From positions 1,289,932 to 1,312,163 of the forward strand of contig BFEA01000381.1 of NCBI GenBank assembly GCA_003427395.1: 22,232 nt of DNA, written 5' to 3'. This stretch comes from Chara braunii. Lineage: Eukaryota > Streptophyta > Charophyceae > Charales > Characeae. Under the pieces are notes generated by a model. It searched no databases. It was not told the origin of the DNA and saw only the letters and a program-made list of their open reading frames with translations. Both the position numbers and the translations under genes were made by a program. Positions 9,691 through 17,805 of the stretch are shown in pieces; positions within the stretch are counted from its first letter, which is position 1; the number at the start of each line of letters is the position of its first letter.

Positions 9691-10220
9691 TTGTGGCATG
9701 CAATGGTCCGGCGTCCCATGGTCGACAGACCATGCGATGGTCCAACGCCTCCCGGGCCGCCAGACCATGGGATGGTCCGGCGGTTCGGGGACCATCGTAT
9801 GGTATGCCGGCTCTGGGACGTCAGACTTCCGCATGGTCCAACGCTTCGGGGAACCCGGGCCGCCAGACCATGTGATGGTCCGGCGTCCCCGGGCCGCCAG
9901 ACCATGCGATGGTCCGGCGTCCACGGGCCGCCAGACCATACATCGTACTGTCTAGCGGGGTCCTCGCCCCACACAGGGCGCGATGGGTCACTACCCCCAA
10001 CGGCTCACACGAGTGTCTGGTGCCCCGCACTGGGCGTGATGGTCCGGGCGGCACATAGACACAAGGCCACGCGCTGGACCGCTGCCCCCGACAACGACGG
10101 ACACTCGTATGGACTGTCGCCTCGGGGGCGCCGAACCATGTGGGGACTATACAGTGGCGCTTAAGGGATGCCGGACCGTACAGTACTGCCTCGGGGACGC
10201 CTGACAAGAAGAGCGACGAT
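9690..10220. repeat. near-palindromic array 3
   Basis: Same family as arrays 1 and 2, with three well-preserved monomers at about 9870-9945 (GGGCCGCCAGACCATGCGA type) and the long module at 9777. From about 9955 the monomers become diverged (CTCGCCCCACACAGGGCG..., CCCGCACTGGGCGTG...) and then give way to single-copy sequence. Confidence 0.85.
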
Positions 10221-10281
10221 GTGAATGCAATTAAGTCACTGACAACAGTAGAACACGTGCGGTGAATACGCAGAATGACTC

Positions 10282-11063
10282 GTGCATCATCTGACGTATA
10301 TGGTATTTGTTTTGCAAAACAGCGAGATCATTGCAATCCTGATGGAAAAGGACATCGAGCAAGCATGGCTTCGCCGAGCGGATAAGTGGGGGAAGGTGGT
10401 TCAGTACGACGAACTTATACCCTATCGGGCAAGGCAAAAGATGATTACTATCGGCTTTCTGTCAATGGACGAATCCATGTTCTACCCGACAATGGAATTC
10501 TGGACGTTCGAGATGCAACGTAAACTTTTTAAGTTGGCTGACACATGCGAATTTGCCGCCATGTATAAGAAGGAGGGCATCGCTAAATGGAAAAATGTTT
10601 ATTATGGTTTTGGCAGGCTATGCGATTCACGCTTTCGTGAACGAGGAAGGGTTTTATGTGTTGCTTTCGAAGATCGACATGGAATGACACATTGTGCGAC
10701 ACGAATCGATTGAAGCAGACTGTTGGGCGACGAAGATACGGACGATGAAGAATTCTGGATATCCCGACACGTGATGCGCTTTTGTAGTGTGATTAGGGAC
10801 GCAATTTTGCTTTATATTAGCAAAAGAACATGCATTGTTGTTACAAGTGCTACAAAGGTACTTCGTTGGGTGTACACTACAGGAATAGTGCAGAAAATGA
10901 AAAAGATGAAGTTGGAAAAAAAAATTGGTATGAAGCAACTCTGCCAGCGGATGAACGGGGAATCTTGTCGGTTATTGCTCACCTGAATGGTGGGAACAAC
11001 TTCATCTTCAACGTGAGCAACCAGGGACAAGCTTTACATGAAGACACTCGATCATCAGTCTGA
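10282..11063 (+). pseudogene. unrecognised broken ORF next to array 3
   Basis: A 143-codon frame from ATG 10282 is interrupted by TGA at 10711-10713 and then stays open in the same frame to 10986. A second frame takes over from about 10830 and ends at 11063. The first part contains AWLRRADKWGKVVQYDELIP and FWTFEMQRKLFKLADTCEF, with amphipathic, Trp/Phe-rich composition. After the TGA comes an acidic stretch, DEDTDDEEFW. The second frame begins with a Cys pair (CCYKCYKG) and continues with NWYEATLPADERGILSV. I do not recognise the family. The composition is protein-like, so I read it as a decayed gene, perhaps of the same element as its neighbours. A TTTTGCAAAACAG just upstream could be a splice acceptor. 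Confidence 0.45.
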
Positions 11064-11840
11064 CAGAGAGTGGCTGGGTGTCATAACGAAGATCAGCCAT
11101 CGGATTGTGGGAAGATCGAATGGCAGTAAGGAATGTTAGCGCGATGGTGGGATGATCGGTCGTAGCGTGGTAGGATGCCATGCTCAACCGGTTGAATGGC
11201 GCAATGGTAGGCGGTTGGGATGTTAAGGTGGCAGATCGGCAGGGTTGCAGCATGGCATGATGTTTGAAGGCTACGATGGCGGGTTGCTAAAATGCTACAA
11301 TGACGGGATGGTAGTGCGGCAGAGTGCAGGGTGGTGACATAGGATGATTGTCGAACATCGTGGAGACACTTGACTATTGGGTGATAGGATGTCATATCGA
11401 AGCTCCGCCATGACATGGTAGGATGGTTTGATGTTAGCGGGGTGTGGTTGTAGGATTTTTAATGGGGTGTGACATAGGAGGATTATCAAACATCGTGGAG
11501 ACGCTTGACTATTGGGTGATAGGATGTCATATTGGAGCTCGGCCATCACATGATTGATGGTTTGATGTTAGTGGGACAGCCGGATGGTGAGTTGGTGGGA
11601 TAGTGGGAATGATAGGTCATAGGACGACGACATGATTTTTGTGGTAGGATGGTGCTTGGCTGTCAAAGTTGTATACTAGGTGTGTTGCTGGTAATGACAT
11701 TGACGTTGAAGGGGTTGAGGGAAGAGTCATAATGGGTTCCTGTTCTAAATGTAGAGAAGAGGAAACATCTGGAATGATTATGTGACGATATATTGATTAT
11801 TATGCGTATTTGTGATGTGAAATGGCCTCTTACTCAGAAA
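11064..11840. repeat. ATGGT/GGATG-rich degenerate repeats with a 135-bp tandem duplication
   Basis: The stretch is a patchwork of short GATGGT and TAGGATG motifs. Within it a block starting TGACATAGGA at 11335 recurs at 11470 (period 135). The copies, 11330-11441 and 11465-11576, share CATCGTGGAGAC, CTTGACTATTGGGTGATAGG and GGTTTGATGTTAG. The open frames on the minus strand here are artefacts of the repeat. Confidence 0.75.
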
Positions 11841-11910
11841 GGGGGGGGGGGGGGGGGGGGGGGGGGGNNNNNNNNNNNNNNNNNNNNNNNNNNNNNNNNN
11901 NNNNNNNNNN
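11841..11910. other. poly-G run and assembly gap
   Basis: 27 consecutive G bases (11841-11867) lead directly into 43 N (11868-11910). A G homopolymer abutting a gap is typical of a sequencing or assembly artefact, so the true sequence and length between 11840 and 11911 are unknown. Any gene with its 5' part here is incompletely represented. Confidence 0.95.
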
Positions 11911-12023
11911 AAAGCTTGCGAATTGTTAAAGAGGCATATGGCAGTGACAGATGTGCATGTTAGTGACAAAATATAAAACATATGCTACATTATTTTCTTT
12001 CGTGCTTATTCTCGTACTGGAGG

Positions 12024-12932
12024 ATGAATGTCAACCTCAATGCATCGCACAACAACGCATCATTGACTGGCACTTCATCACAAGGAAACAATTCAAATAC
12101 ACCGGCCTTGGATCTCATAATACTCGACAAAAATATATGGGAAAATGATATCGTCAGCATAGACTATCGGTATTTGCACCTTGTCCGAAATGTTGCGCCA
12201 GACGGTGAAATCCCCATGTCTTGGGTCATGGGAGGCAACGGCATAGAGTTTCATCGCGACGACGGCAAAGACTTTTGGTACTTGTACTCGTTGGAGCAAG
12301 AAGTCGATGTGGAGCCCGACGGCGAGGACAATACTGAAGACCCTGTTACTCCAATAGAGATGATTGACGCATGGAAAACATTGTGTGTAAAGCACCAATG
12401 GTCAGAGGAGGATAGGAAACACGCCAAACAATGTGCTTGGTTTTGTATCGAAAAACCGAACCTGTCATTCCCGATCTTTGTAGATTTTTATGGTCGAATC
12501 CGGGTGTTAAATCGTAACACCACCGTTGTGACACTTTTCACAGCGGCCAAGGTGAACGATAAAAAAATCGACACGTTTTTCCTTGCTAGAGAGGAGTTTC
12601 ACAATATCGCTCTCACATCTCAGGAAACATTCAACAACCCTACAGTCGTTGGATCGCTAGGGCGCTTAAAAACTCGAATATCCCACGATCATGCTCTAAG
12701 GAAAAAGCTCGACATGAGGATAGAATGCTTAGTGCACAGTCTGATTCATTATCTGTTTGACAATTATGATGAGGTATCATGGACCGTCGAACATCGGGAT
12801 GACACGTTAAACGTTCTTTTCAATAGAAAAAAGTACACACGTGGGGGGAAGAAAGCAGTGACATTTTCTACTAGTTGGAGTAGAGACGTGTACGACTGTC
12901 CTTACTGTGGCAACGGACACATTCATCTTTAG
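12024..12932 (+). CDS. intact ORF of unknown function with a CxxC..HxH tail
   Basis: 302 codons from ATG 12024; an earlier in-frame ATG at 11982 would add 14 hydrophobic residues. I prefer 12024 because the following Asn/Ser-rich stretch looks like a disordered N-terminus. The middle is acidic and aromatic (DDGKDFWYLYSLEQEVDVEP). Then come KHAKQCAWFCIEKPNLSFPI, FVDFYGRIRVL, a helical part with KKLDMRIECLVHSLIHYLFD, and a basic stretch (NRKKYTRGGKKAV). The last 11 residues, CPYCGNGHIHL, have a C-x2-C-x4-H-x-H spacing that could bind one zinc ion. No family is recognised. It lies just after the assembly gap, so an upstream exon may be missing; the AG at 12022-12023 allows a splice acceptor. It is the only long unbroken frame in a window of decayed elements. 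It may be a host gene or a second element protein. Confidence 0.6.
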   Translation: MNVNLNASHNNASLTGTSSQGNNSNTPALDLIILDKNIWENDIVSIDYRYLHLVRNVAPDGEIPMSWVMGGNGIEFHRDDGKDFWYLYSLEQEVDVEPDGEDNTEDPVTPIEMIDAWKTLCVKHQWSEEDRKHAKQCAWFCIEKPNLSFPIFVDFYGRIRVLNRNTTVVTLFTAAKVNDKKIDTFFLAREEFHNIALTSQETFNNPTVVGSLGRLKTRISHDHALRKKLDMRIECLVHSLIHYLFDNYDEVSWTVEHRDDTLNVLFNRKKYTRGGKKAVTFSTSWSRDVYDCPYCGNGHIHL

Positions 12933-13146
12933 CATAGTTTTGAGAGTACGAAGTTTTGTACCCCGAAAACTACGAAGTCTGAAAAGAGGTCGCTCGATTT
13001 TTGAATTTCATTAGCATCAACGATGTTGTGTATAAAATACACATTCACCACGCACAGAGGCGTATAATAGAAGAGCACGCGAGGGGGCAAACAGTCGCGC
13101 GATTGCAGTTTAAGTAATATACGCAGTGACTAAGTGTCAAGACCTC

Positions 13147-13183
13147 AATAAAAGGACATACATAAAACTTCGTTTGTAATAAA
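13147..13183 (+). promoter_or_regulatory. two AATAAA polyadenylation-signal matches
   Basis: AATAAA occurs at 13147-13152 and 13178-13183, 215 and 246 bases after the stop of the 12024-12932 ORF, in AT-rich DNA. They are plausible 3' end signals for that gene, but the hexamer is common in AT-rich sequence. Confidence 0.35.
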
Positions 13184-13347
13184 GTAAAGTCTGACTGCAA
13201 TTGAACAAGAAACCTGTGTATCGACTGAATGCGAGAGAATTACAACATATATTGATCAGAAGCAAGGCGTGTATACATAGATGCATGTGTTTGCGAATAA
13301 AACTAAGTGTGCAACTGTGTGTTTGTTACTGTGCATGTGCATAGATA

Positions 13348-13362
13348 TGTGTGTGTGTGTGT

Positions 13363-13424
<62 letters not shown>

Positions 13425-13458
13425 CTTCAAGTGTGTATGTGTGTGTGTGTGTGCGTGT
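13348..13458. repeat. (GT)n microsatellite
   Basis: Alternating GT from 13348 to 13420 with one TATG interruption, a 10-base break (ATATCTTCAA), then GT again from 13431 to about 13458. Frames through it (VCVCVC / THTHTH) are not genes. Confidence 0.97.
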
Positions 13459-14089
13459 TATGTGTGTCAGCAACAGATATAGTGTCACGACTGCGAGAAA
13501 CAAATGTATGCAAATTTCAAAAAGGGATTGTACAATACTTGAAAACACACCAATTAACGGAATAAATTTGTTAGGTAGAAATCAAAGCTACTCGTCACAA
13601 GACGAATCAATGACAATTCAGTCGTAGCCATAAGTAAAACACACAAGTAACACACAAAACATGAACAAATAAGTGCAAACGCCTGAAAAATCTATGTTAC
13701 ACTGCACATGACATAAAATAATGAATGCACATAATACACAAGCTAGGAAAAAAACGGAGAAATAATGAATAAAATGAGTTACTGTCGCAAAAAAATAGGG
13801 ATATGTACGCAATGGCAGAAAAAAGGAAAGCATGAAGTGCTCCGTACACGTGAAATTGATATGTGCACGAAAAAAAAAAGCAAAAAAATATCAAATAATA
13901 ACAACAAGCACACGGCAAAAAAACGATGGACACAAGCGAAGTTGCGATACAGTGGCTGATTTCGAAATTAAACTAATGACGAAGTCACTATAAAAAAGCA
14001 AACTGATAAAAATCAAACAAAACTGACATAAAATTTGCACATGTGCAGTATATAACCATAGGATCATATATGAAACATTTTTTTTAAAA
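13459..14089. other. AT-rich non-coding stretch
   Basis: A-rich on the plus strand, with many AAAAAA runs and no coherent frame. It may include the decayed internal part of the minus-strand LTR element to its right, but I see no gag or pol motif. Confidence 0.45.
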
Positions 14090-14091
14090 AT

Positions 14092-14166
14092 GTCTTGTTT
14101 TGGACAAAAAAATTGAGACTTCAATTTCGCGAAAATAGTAAAAAATGTCAATTTTAACGAAATGTG
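14092..14166 (+). repeat. solo diverged arm of the foldback element
   Basis: This stretch (TGTTTTGGACAAAAAAATTG, then ATAGTAAAAAATGTC and ACGAAATG) aligns without large gaps to the right arm of the foldback element at about 15808-15883, at roughly 70 percent identity by eye. No inverted partner is seen nearby, so it is a solo arm or a remnant of another copy. Confidence 0.6.
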
Positions 14167-15165
14167 AGTTTGTGAGAAAGATGAAGCTCTGGCTATGGCA
14201 AATAGTATACCCCTTTTCCGCCACTTTCTTGCAATGACTGTCCCTTTGATCTTCGCGTAAAGAATCTCGACAAATTTGTTGATCTTGCGGAGGGGACTGA
14301 GGCGCTTCACTCCGGAATGCTAGATTCAGTGAATCTAGTTAGATAGCGAATTGTCAGGCAAACAGAGAAAATTCACTATTGATAGTCTTATCCGCTGACA
14401 CTAGAATAAGGTCAGAGAGGCCCAATTCAGCGTGGGATTGACTCTGTCAATCAATCCACTCCAGTGATGTGTACTGTAGAGGCCTTCACCCAGTCCTTGA
14501 CAACCCTTAGATGGATTTCACCACTCTGAGCAAAATCGTGATTCTGACTCTTATGCAGACACTGGCAAAATTACCCTGTAATCGCCACACAGTGTCTGGC
14601 ACTCTGATAGGAAAGCAACACCTGATCAGTCCAATACCGTTCTCCTGAATTCACCGCCTGATAATCTTCTTCTCGTCCGATTCAATACTCAAGAAGAAGA
14701 ATCTCCATGAAGCTCTCTCCAGAAGGTCCTCAGAAAATTAAAATCCCCCAATTGCGCTCAATCCTCGGCTAGTCAGATCCTATCTCGCTCCGATACCAAC
14801 TGTTATAAATTTGGTTGTCTGTCAATTTCAATTAACACTCACACACAGACGATCTCCCACACGCCCATACATGCATAACAAGAAAGGGGAGAGGAGACAT
14901 AGTACACACTGCACACATAAACAGTAACCAGAGGAACACATATGCATGGGTGTGGAGACAACACTGAGTGTTTCTCGCTCTCTAACGATACTCCTAACAA
15001 CGAATCATAAGAAGACATTGGCGAGGATAACAAAAGAACGCAACGAAGACTTAGCCAATCTGAACCAATATTCGTTACAGAGTTTGTCCCAATATCTCGC
15101 CACCATTCAACTCCACACTGCACTCTCACACTCACACCATGTTAGTAGCGCTACACTAAGACTGC
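14167..15165 (-). mobile_element. LTR retrotransposon remnant, 5' LTR end and leader
   Basis: Read on the minus strand, an LTR-like sequence ends in TTATAACA (CA at 14802-14801), followed after two bases by a primer binding site at 14798-14787, then about 600 bases of leader-like sequence without an intact gag. The LTR end has the CA terminus expected of TG..CA LTRs. The outer LTR border is not fixed: several TAACA sites on the plus strand and a possible start near 15165 are compatible, and no second LTR or target duplication is visible. Gag and pol appear lost. Confidence 0.55.
14787..14798 (-). other. primer binding site for initiator tRNA-Met
   Basis: The minus strand reads TGGTATCGGAGC, matching 11 of 12 bases of the classic plant PBS TGGTATCAGAGC that is complementary to the 3' end of initiator tRNA-Met. 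The two-base spacer to the CA of the LTR also fits. Confidence 0.75.
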
Positions 15166-15540
15166 CTCTCTAGGGCCAGCGCCAACCCTCAAGATGCAAA
15201 ACAAGATCAGTGATGAAATCCTCAGTGCCGAAGTAGGTACTCTGACGATGAGAGTTGCAACTATGGCTGCAGCGCCACTGTCTCTGCTTTGCAGGTCACC
15301 CTGACGAAGTAGCAGCAGTAGTAGTCCAGTCACCAACAGATGTCTAGAGCCTCCTGATAGCTTAAACATTCGCAATCACCCTCAGGGGTGCGTGCTCAGA
15401 GGGGGCCCCAGGTATGGCGGACTCTGCGTGTCTGGCTATGCCTGTCAACCATAATGATGGGCTCCAGATGCTGCCTGAAGTCAATCGTCACTTTCCTTCT
15501 TTGGCTCCACTCCACGTAGTACTGTTGAAAAATGAAAATG
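15166..15540. other. unassigned spacer
   Basis: Balanced composition, with short frames only and no repeat that I recognise. It may belong to the LTR element or to its insertion target. Confidence 0.35.
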
Positions 15541-15894
15541 CCAAAAACTGCCATTTCATCAAAATGAACATCTTTTATTTTTTGAACGAAATTGAAACCG
15601 AGTTTTTTGGCCGAAAACTCGTCAAAATTTGTTGTTCCTGAGGGTCCGGCGTTTATAAAAGCTGGATCCCCTGGCTGTACATGGACCTAGCTTGAGACCA
15701 GGTACCTCCAGACAGTCCTGGCTGGAGGTGCTTGGTCTCAACCTTGGTCCATGTACAGCGAGGAAGTCCAGCGTTTGTAAAACGTTGGACTCTCAAGAAC
15801 AACACATTTTGACGTGTTTTCTGCCAAAAAACTCAGTTTCAATTCCATTCAAAAAATAAAAAATGTCCATTTTGACGAAATGGTCGTTTTACAG
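15541..15894. mobile_element. 354-bp foldback (MITE-like) element with nested palindromes
   Basis: Two arms of about 170 bases are imperfect reverse complements around a centre at 15711-15722. The outer ends pair CTGCCATTTCATCAAAATG with CATTTTGACGAAATGGTCG; inner landmarks are GCTGTACATGGACC/GGTCCATGTACAGC and GAGACCAGGTACCTCCA/TGGAGGTGCTTGGTCTC. Each arm has its own small palindrome: GTCCAGCGTTT-GTA-AAACGTTGGAC at 15767-15791 and a decayed version (CCGGCGTTTATAAAAGCTGG) at 15647-15666. A transcript would fold into a long hairpin with side stems and could feed small-RNA production. No coding capacity and no clear target duplication. Confidence 0.85.
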
Positions 15895-16265
15895 ACTTCT
15901 ACAATCTTCTAATAGACTAAGCTAGCCTTGACACGACCTGGACCGGACTGACTAGACCGACCGGTACCGCTTTAGTTTCGGCCTCTGGGGCCTTTCCCTA
16001 CCTAGCTATAGGATATAGGACCGTCTATCGGCATAGGCCATTAGGGCCTGTCCGTCCTACGGGTAGCCCGGGCGTGCTATTCGAAGTTAGGGTAACTGTA
16101 GGAAAACCGAGTTAGTGCGGGCCTATATTTTCAGGGATTACAAACATGTCCCTCACACATTTTCCTTACAGGCAACTCTCTCGGTTGGCCTTCAACCAAA
16201 CAAAATTACGAATCTAACCTACAGTTGTCTGGTACAGCCTTACAGTCAGCACTCATGAGTTAAAT
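15895..16265. other. unassigned stretch
   Basis: Mixed composition with clustered CCTA/TAGG and GGACCG motifs near 15940-16080. No gene, RNA or bounded repeat recognised. Confidence 0.4.
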
Positions 16266-16269
16266 GAGC

Positions 16270-16440
16270 AAGTCATTGCACGGTCGTGGCCTAGACATCT
16301 TGCCCGTGGCCCAAGGCGTGGCCTAGACATCTCGGTCGTGGCCCAGTTATGGGCATGTCAAAGACATCTCGGCCATGGCCCAGCCACGGGTGTGGCCTAG
16401 ATACCTCGAACTTGGCATAAGCACCTTGGTCGTGGCTTAC
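16270..16440. repeat. degenerate minisatellite of about 40-50 bp units
   Basis: Four or five units share GTGGCCTAGACATCTCGG followed by TCGTGGCCCA, with variable spacing. The minus-strand open frame through it (GHGRDVFDMP...) is a by-product of the repeat. Confidence 0.75.
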
Positions 16441-16479
16441 ACACGGACGTGCGCAAAAAAATAAAATAAAAATTGCGTG

Positions 16480-17006
16480 TGCGAAAAACAAAAATACGAT
16501 TCAAAAGCAAAAAAAAAAAAAAAAAAAACAGCAGGCACGAAAAATAAAAATAAAAAATGCCGCAGGCAGAGGAAAAAAAATAGAAAAAGTCGTACGTGCT
16601 GGAAAAAAAAAGAAAAAAGTCACAGGTGCAGAAAAAAAAAAACCTCCCACGCTACTTTGGATAAAAAAGAGTCATCCTCTCCTGCGTAGGGTTCGCAAAG
16701 GAATTTAACGGCCTTTCGTTTCACCAAGTTGTATAATTGTTTTCTGAAACAGAACACGATTCAGAAGCAAAAAAAAAAAAAAAAAAGCAGCAGGCACGAA
16801 AAATAAAAATAAAAAATGGCGCAGGTAGAGAAAAAAAAAGAGAAAAAGTCGTACGTGTTGGAAAAAAAAAGAAAAAAGTCACAGGTGCAGAAAAAAAAAA
16901 CACCTCCCACGCTACTTTGGATAGGAAAGAGTCATCCTCTCCTGCGTAGGGTTTGCAGAGGAATATAACGGCCTCTCGTCTCACCAAGTTGTATAATTGT
17001 TTTTTG
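16480..17006. repeat. 260-bp tandem duplication including LINE sequence
   Basis: ACGATTCA.AAGCAAAAAA at 16496 recurs at 16756, and TCACCAAGTTGTATAATTGT ending at 16740 recurs ending at 17000; both give a period of 260. The copies differ by scattered substitutions and A-run lengths. The non-A-rich half of each unit encodes, on the minus strand, the LINE thumb segment (QLYNLV, then GEDDSFLSKVAWEV), so a stretch of LINE was duplicated together with A-rich DNA. Confidence 0.92.
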
Positions 17007-17703
17007 AATCCTCCCACCGTGCGCACAAACCACAACAAAGCAAATAGCGCACCATTAATTACCATTCATATTCCAAAGAGTGAAAGGTGGGGAGCTCTGC
17101 CCCAAGTGATCACTCAATATAAGGATTTTTGCACCAGTAAATAATCTTGGTCACCTGAGCATGACAGAAGTGAAATTTGGACCCCCAGAAATCGTTCGGA
17201 TTTGTCTTCTTTAATCCTGCGCATACCCCATTCAACAGACAATTGGGAGGAGGGAGGGAGAAACAAAACAAAATTTGGCCAATTAACAGAGGTTTCTCAC
17301 AGGGCTGAATATTCATCCAGACATTCTTTTAGGACACTCATACAACATTGAGTATTAGCTAGGACAGCGAAGAGGTCATCAACAAGGGCTTTAACATTGT
17401 ATTCCGCCATAAGCGCAGAGAGCCCAGTCATGCGATGGTGAGAGCGAATGTTGTTCAGGAGAGAGGATAACAGGGGGGCCAAGAGGCACCCATGTTTTAA
17501 GGAACAAGTCAAAGAGAACTCCCGGGAAAGCTTACCATTGATCATCACGGCTGCTTTAGACATTGTATACAAGGCAGACACCCATATGGAGAAAATATCC
17601 ACAAAACCTATTACTTTCAGCGTTGTCGAAACATATAACCAATGCTGATTAAATGCATCTTGAAGCAGCCCTAGATTTCTTGGAAGCACACTGGGTCCCA
17701 TTA
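16890..17703 (-). pseudogene. L1-type LINE reverse transcriptase fragment (inverted part)
   Basis: On the minus strand the segment reads in RT order. LLQDAFNQHW with GFVDIFSIWVSALY (about 17660-17570) matches the KAFDRVEW..GF..F..W...LY block. VMINGKLS..F.L and GCLLAPLLSSLL correspond to ING..S..F.L and QGCPLSPLLF. VKALVDDLFAVL (near 17375) is the catalytic YADD block with its start changed. After a frameshift near 17300, LPPPNCLLNGVCAGLKK follows (17240). After another, VINGALFALLWFV and SKVAWEV (17065-16900) match the thumb region before the GGLG block. Two frameshifts, a changed QGCP motif and a changed ADD motif show it is dead. In retrotransposition this enzyme would copy LINE RNA at nicked chromosomal DNA. 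Confidence 0.85.
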
Positions 17704-17805
17704 ACGGAGCATATCCTTGCTAGGGAATGCAATTTATGTCGCCCAAGCGATATATGAACATGTCTCCTATTATTTTATTTTTTTTCATTATTTTATTTTC
17801 AGAAA
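17704..17805. other. junction between inverted and direct LINE halves
   Basis: About 100 bases including a T-rich tract (TATTTTATTTTTTTTCATT, near 17771). Coding similarity to LINEs stops on the left side and resumes on the opposite strand on the right side. Confidence 0.5.

Noticed and set aside
9504-10207. Several frames of 100-158 codons on both strands
   Set aside because: They lie entirely in palindromic array 3 and the adjoining repeat unit and have repeat-derived peptides.
13281-13627. Frames with VCVCVC or THTHTH
   Set aside because: Translation of the GT microsatellite.
13891-14310. 139-codon minus-strand frame as a gag-like gene of the LTR element
   Set aside because: It begins at GTG, runs through the foldback arm and AT-rich DNA, and shows no zinc knuckle or gag feature.
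16721-17065. 114-codon minus-strand frame as a gene
   Set aside because: Only its first third is LINE thumb sequence; the Phe-rich rest is translation of A-rich tracts.
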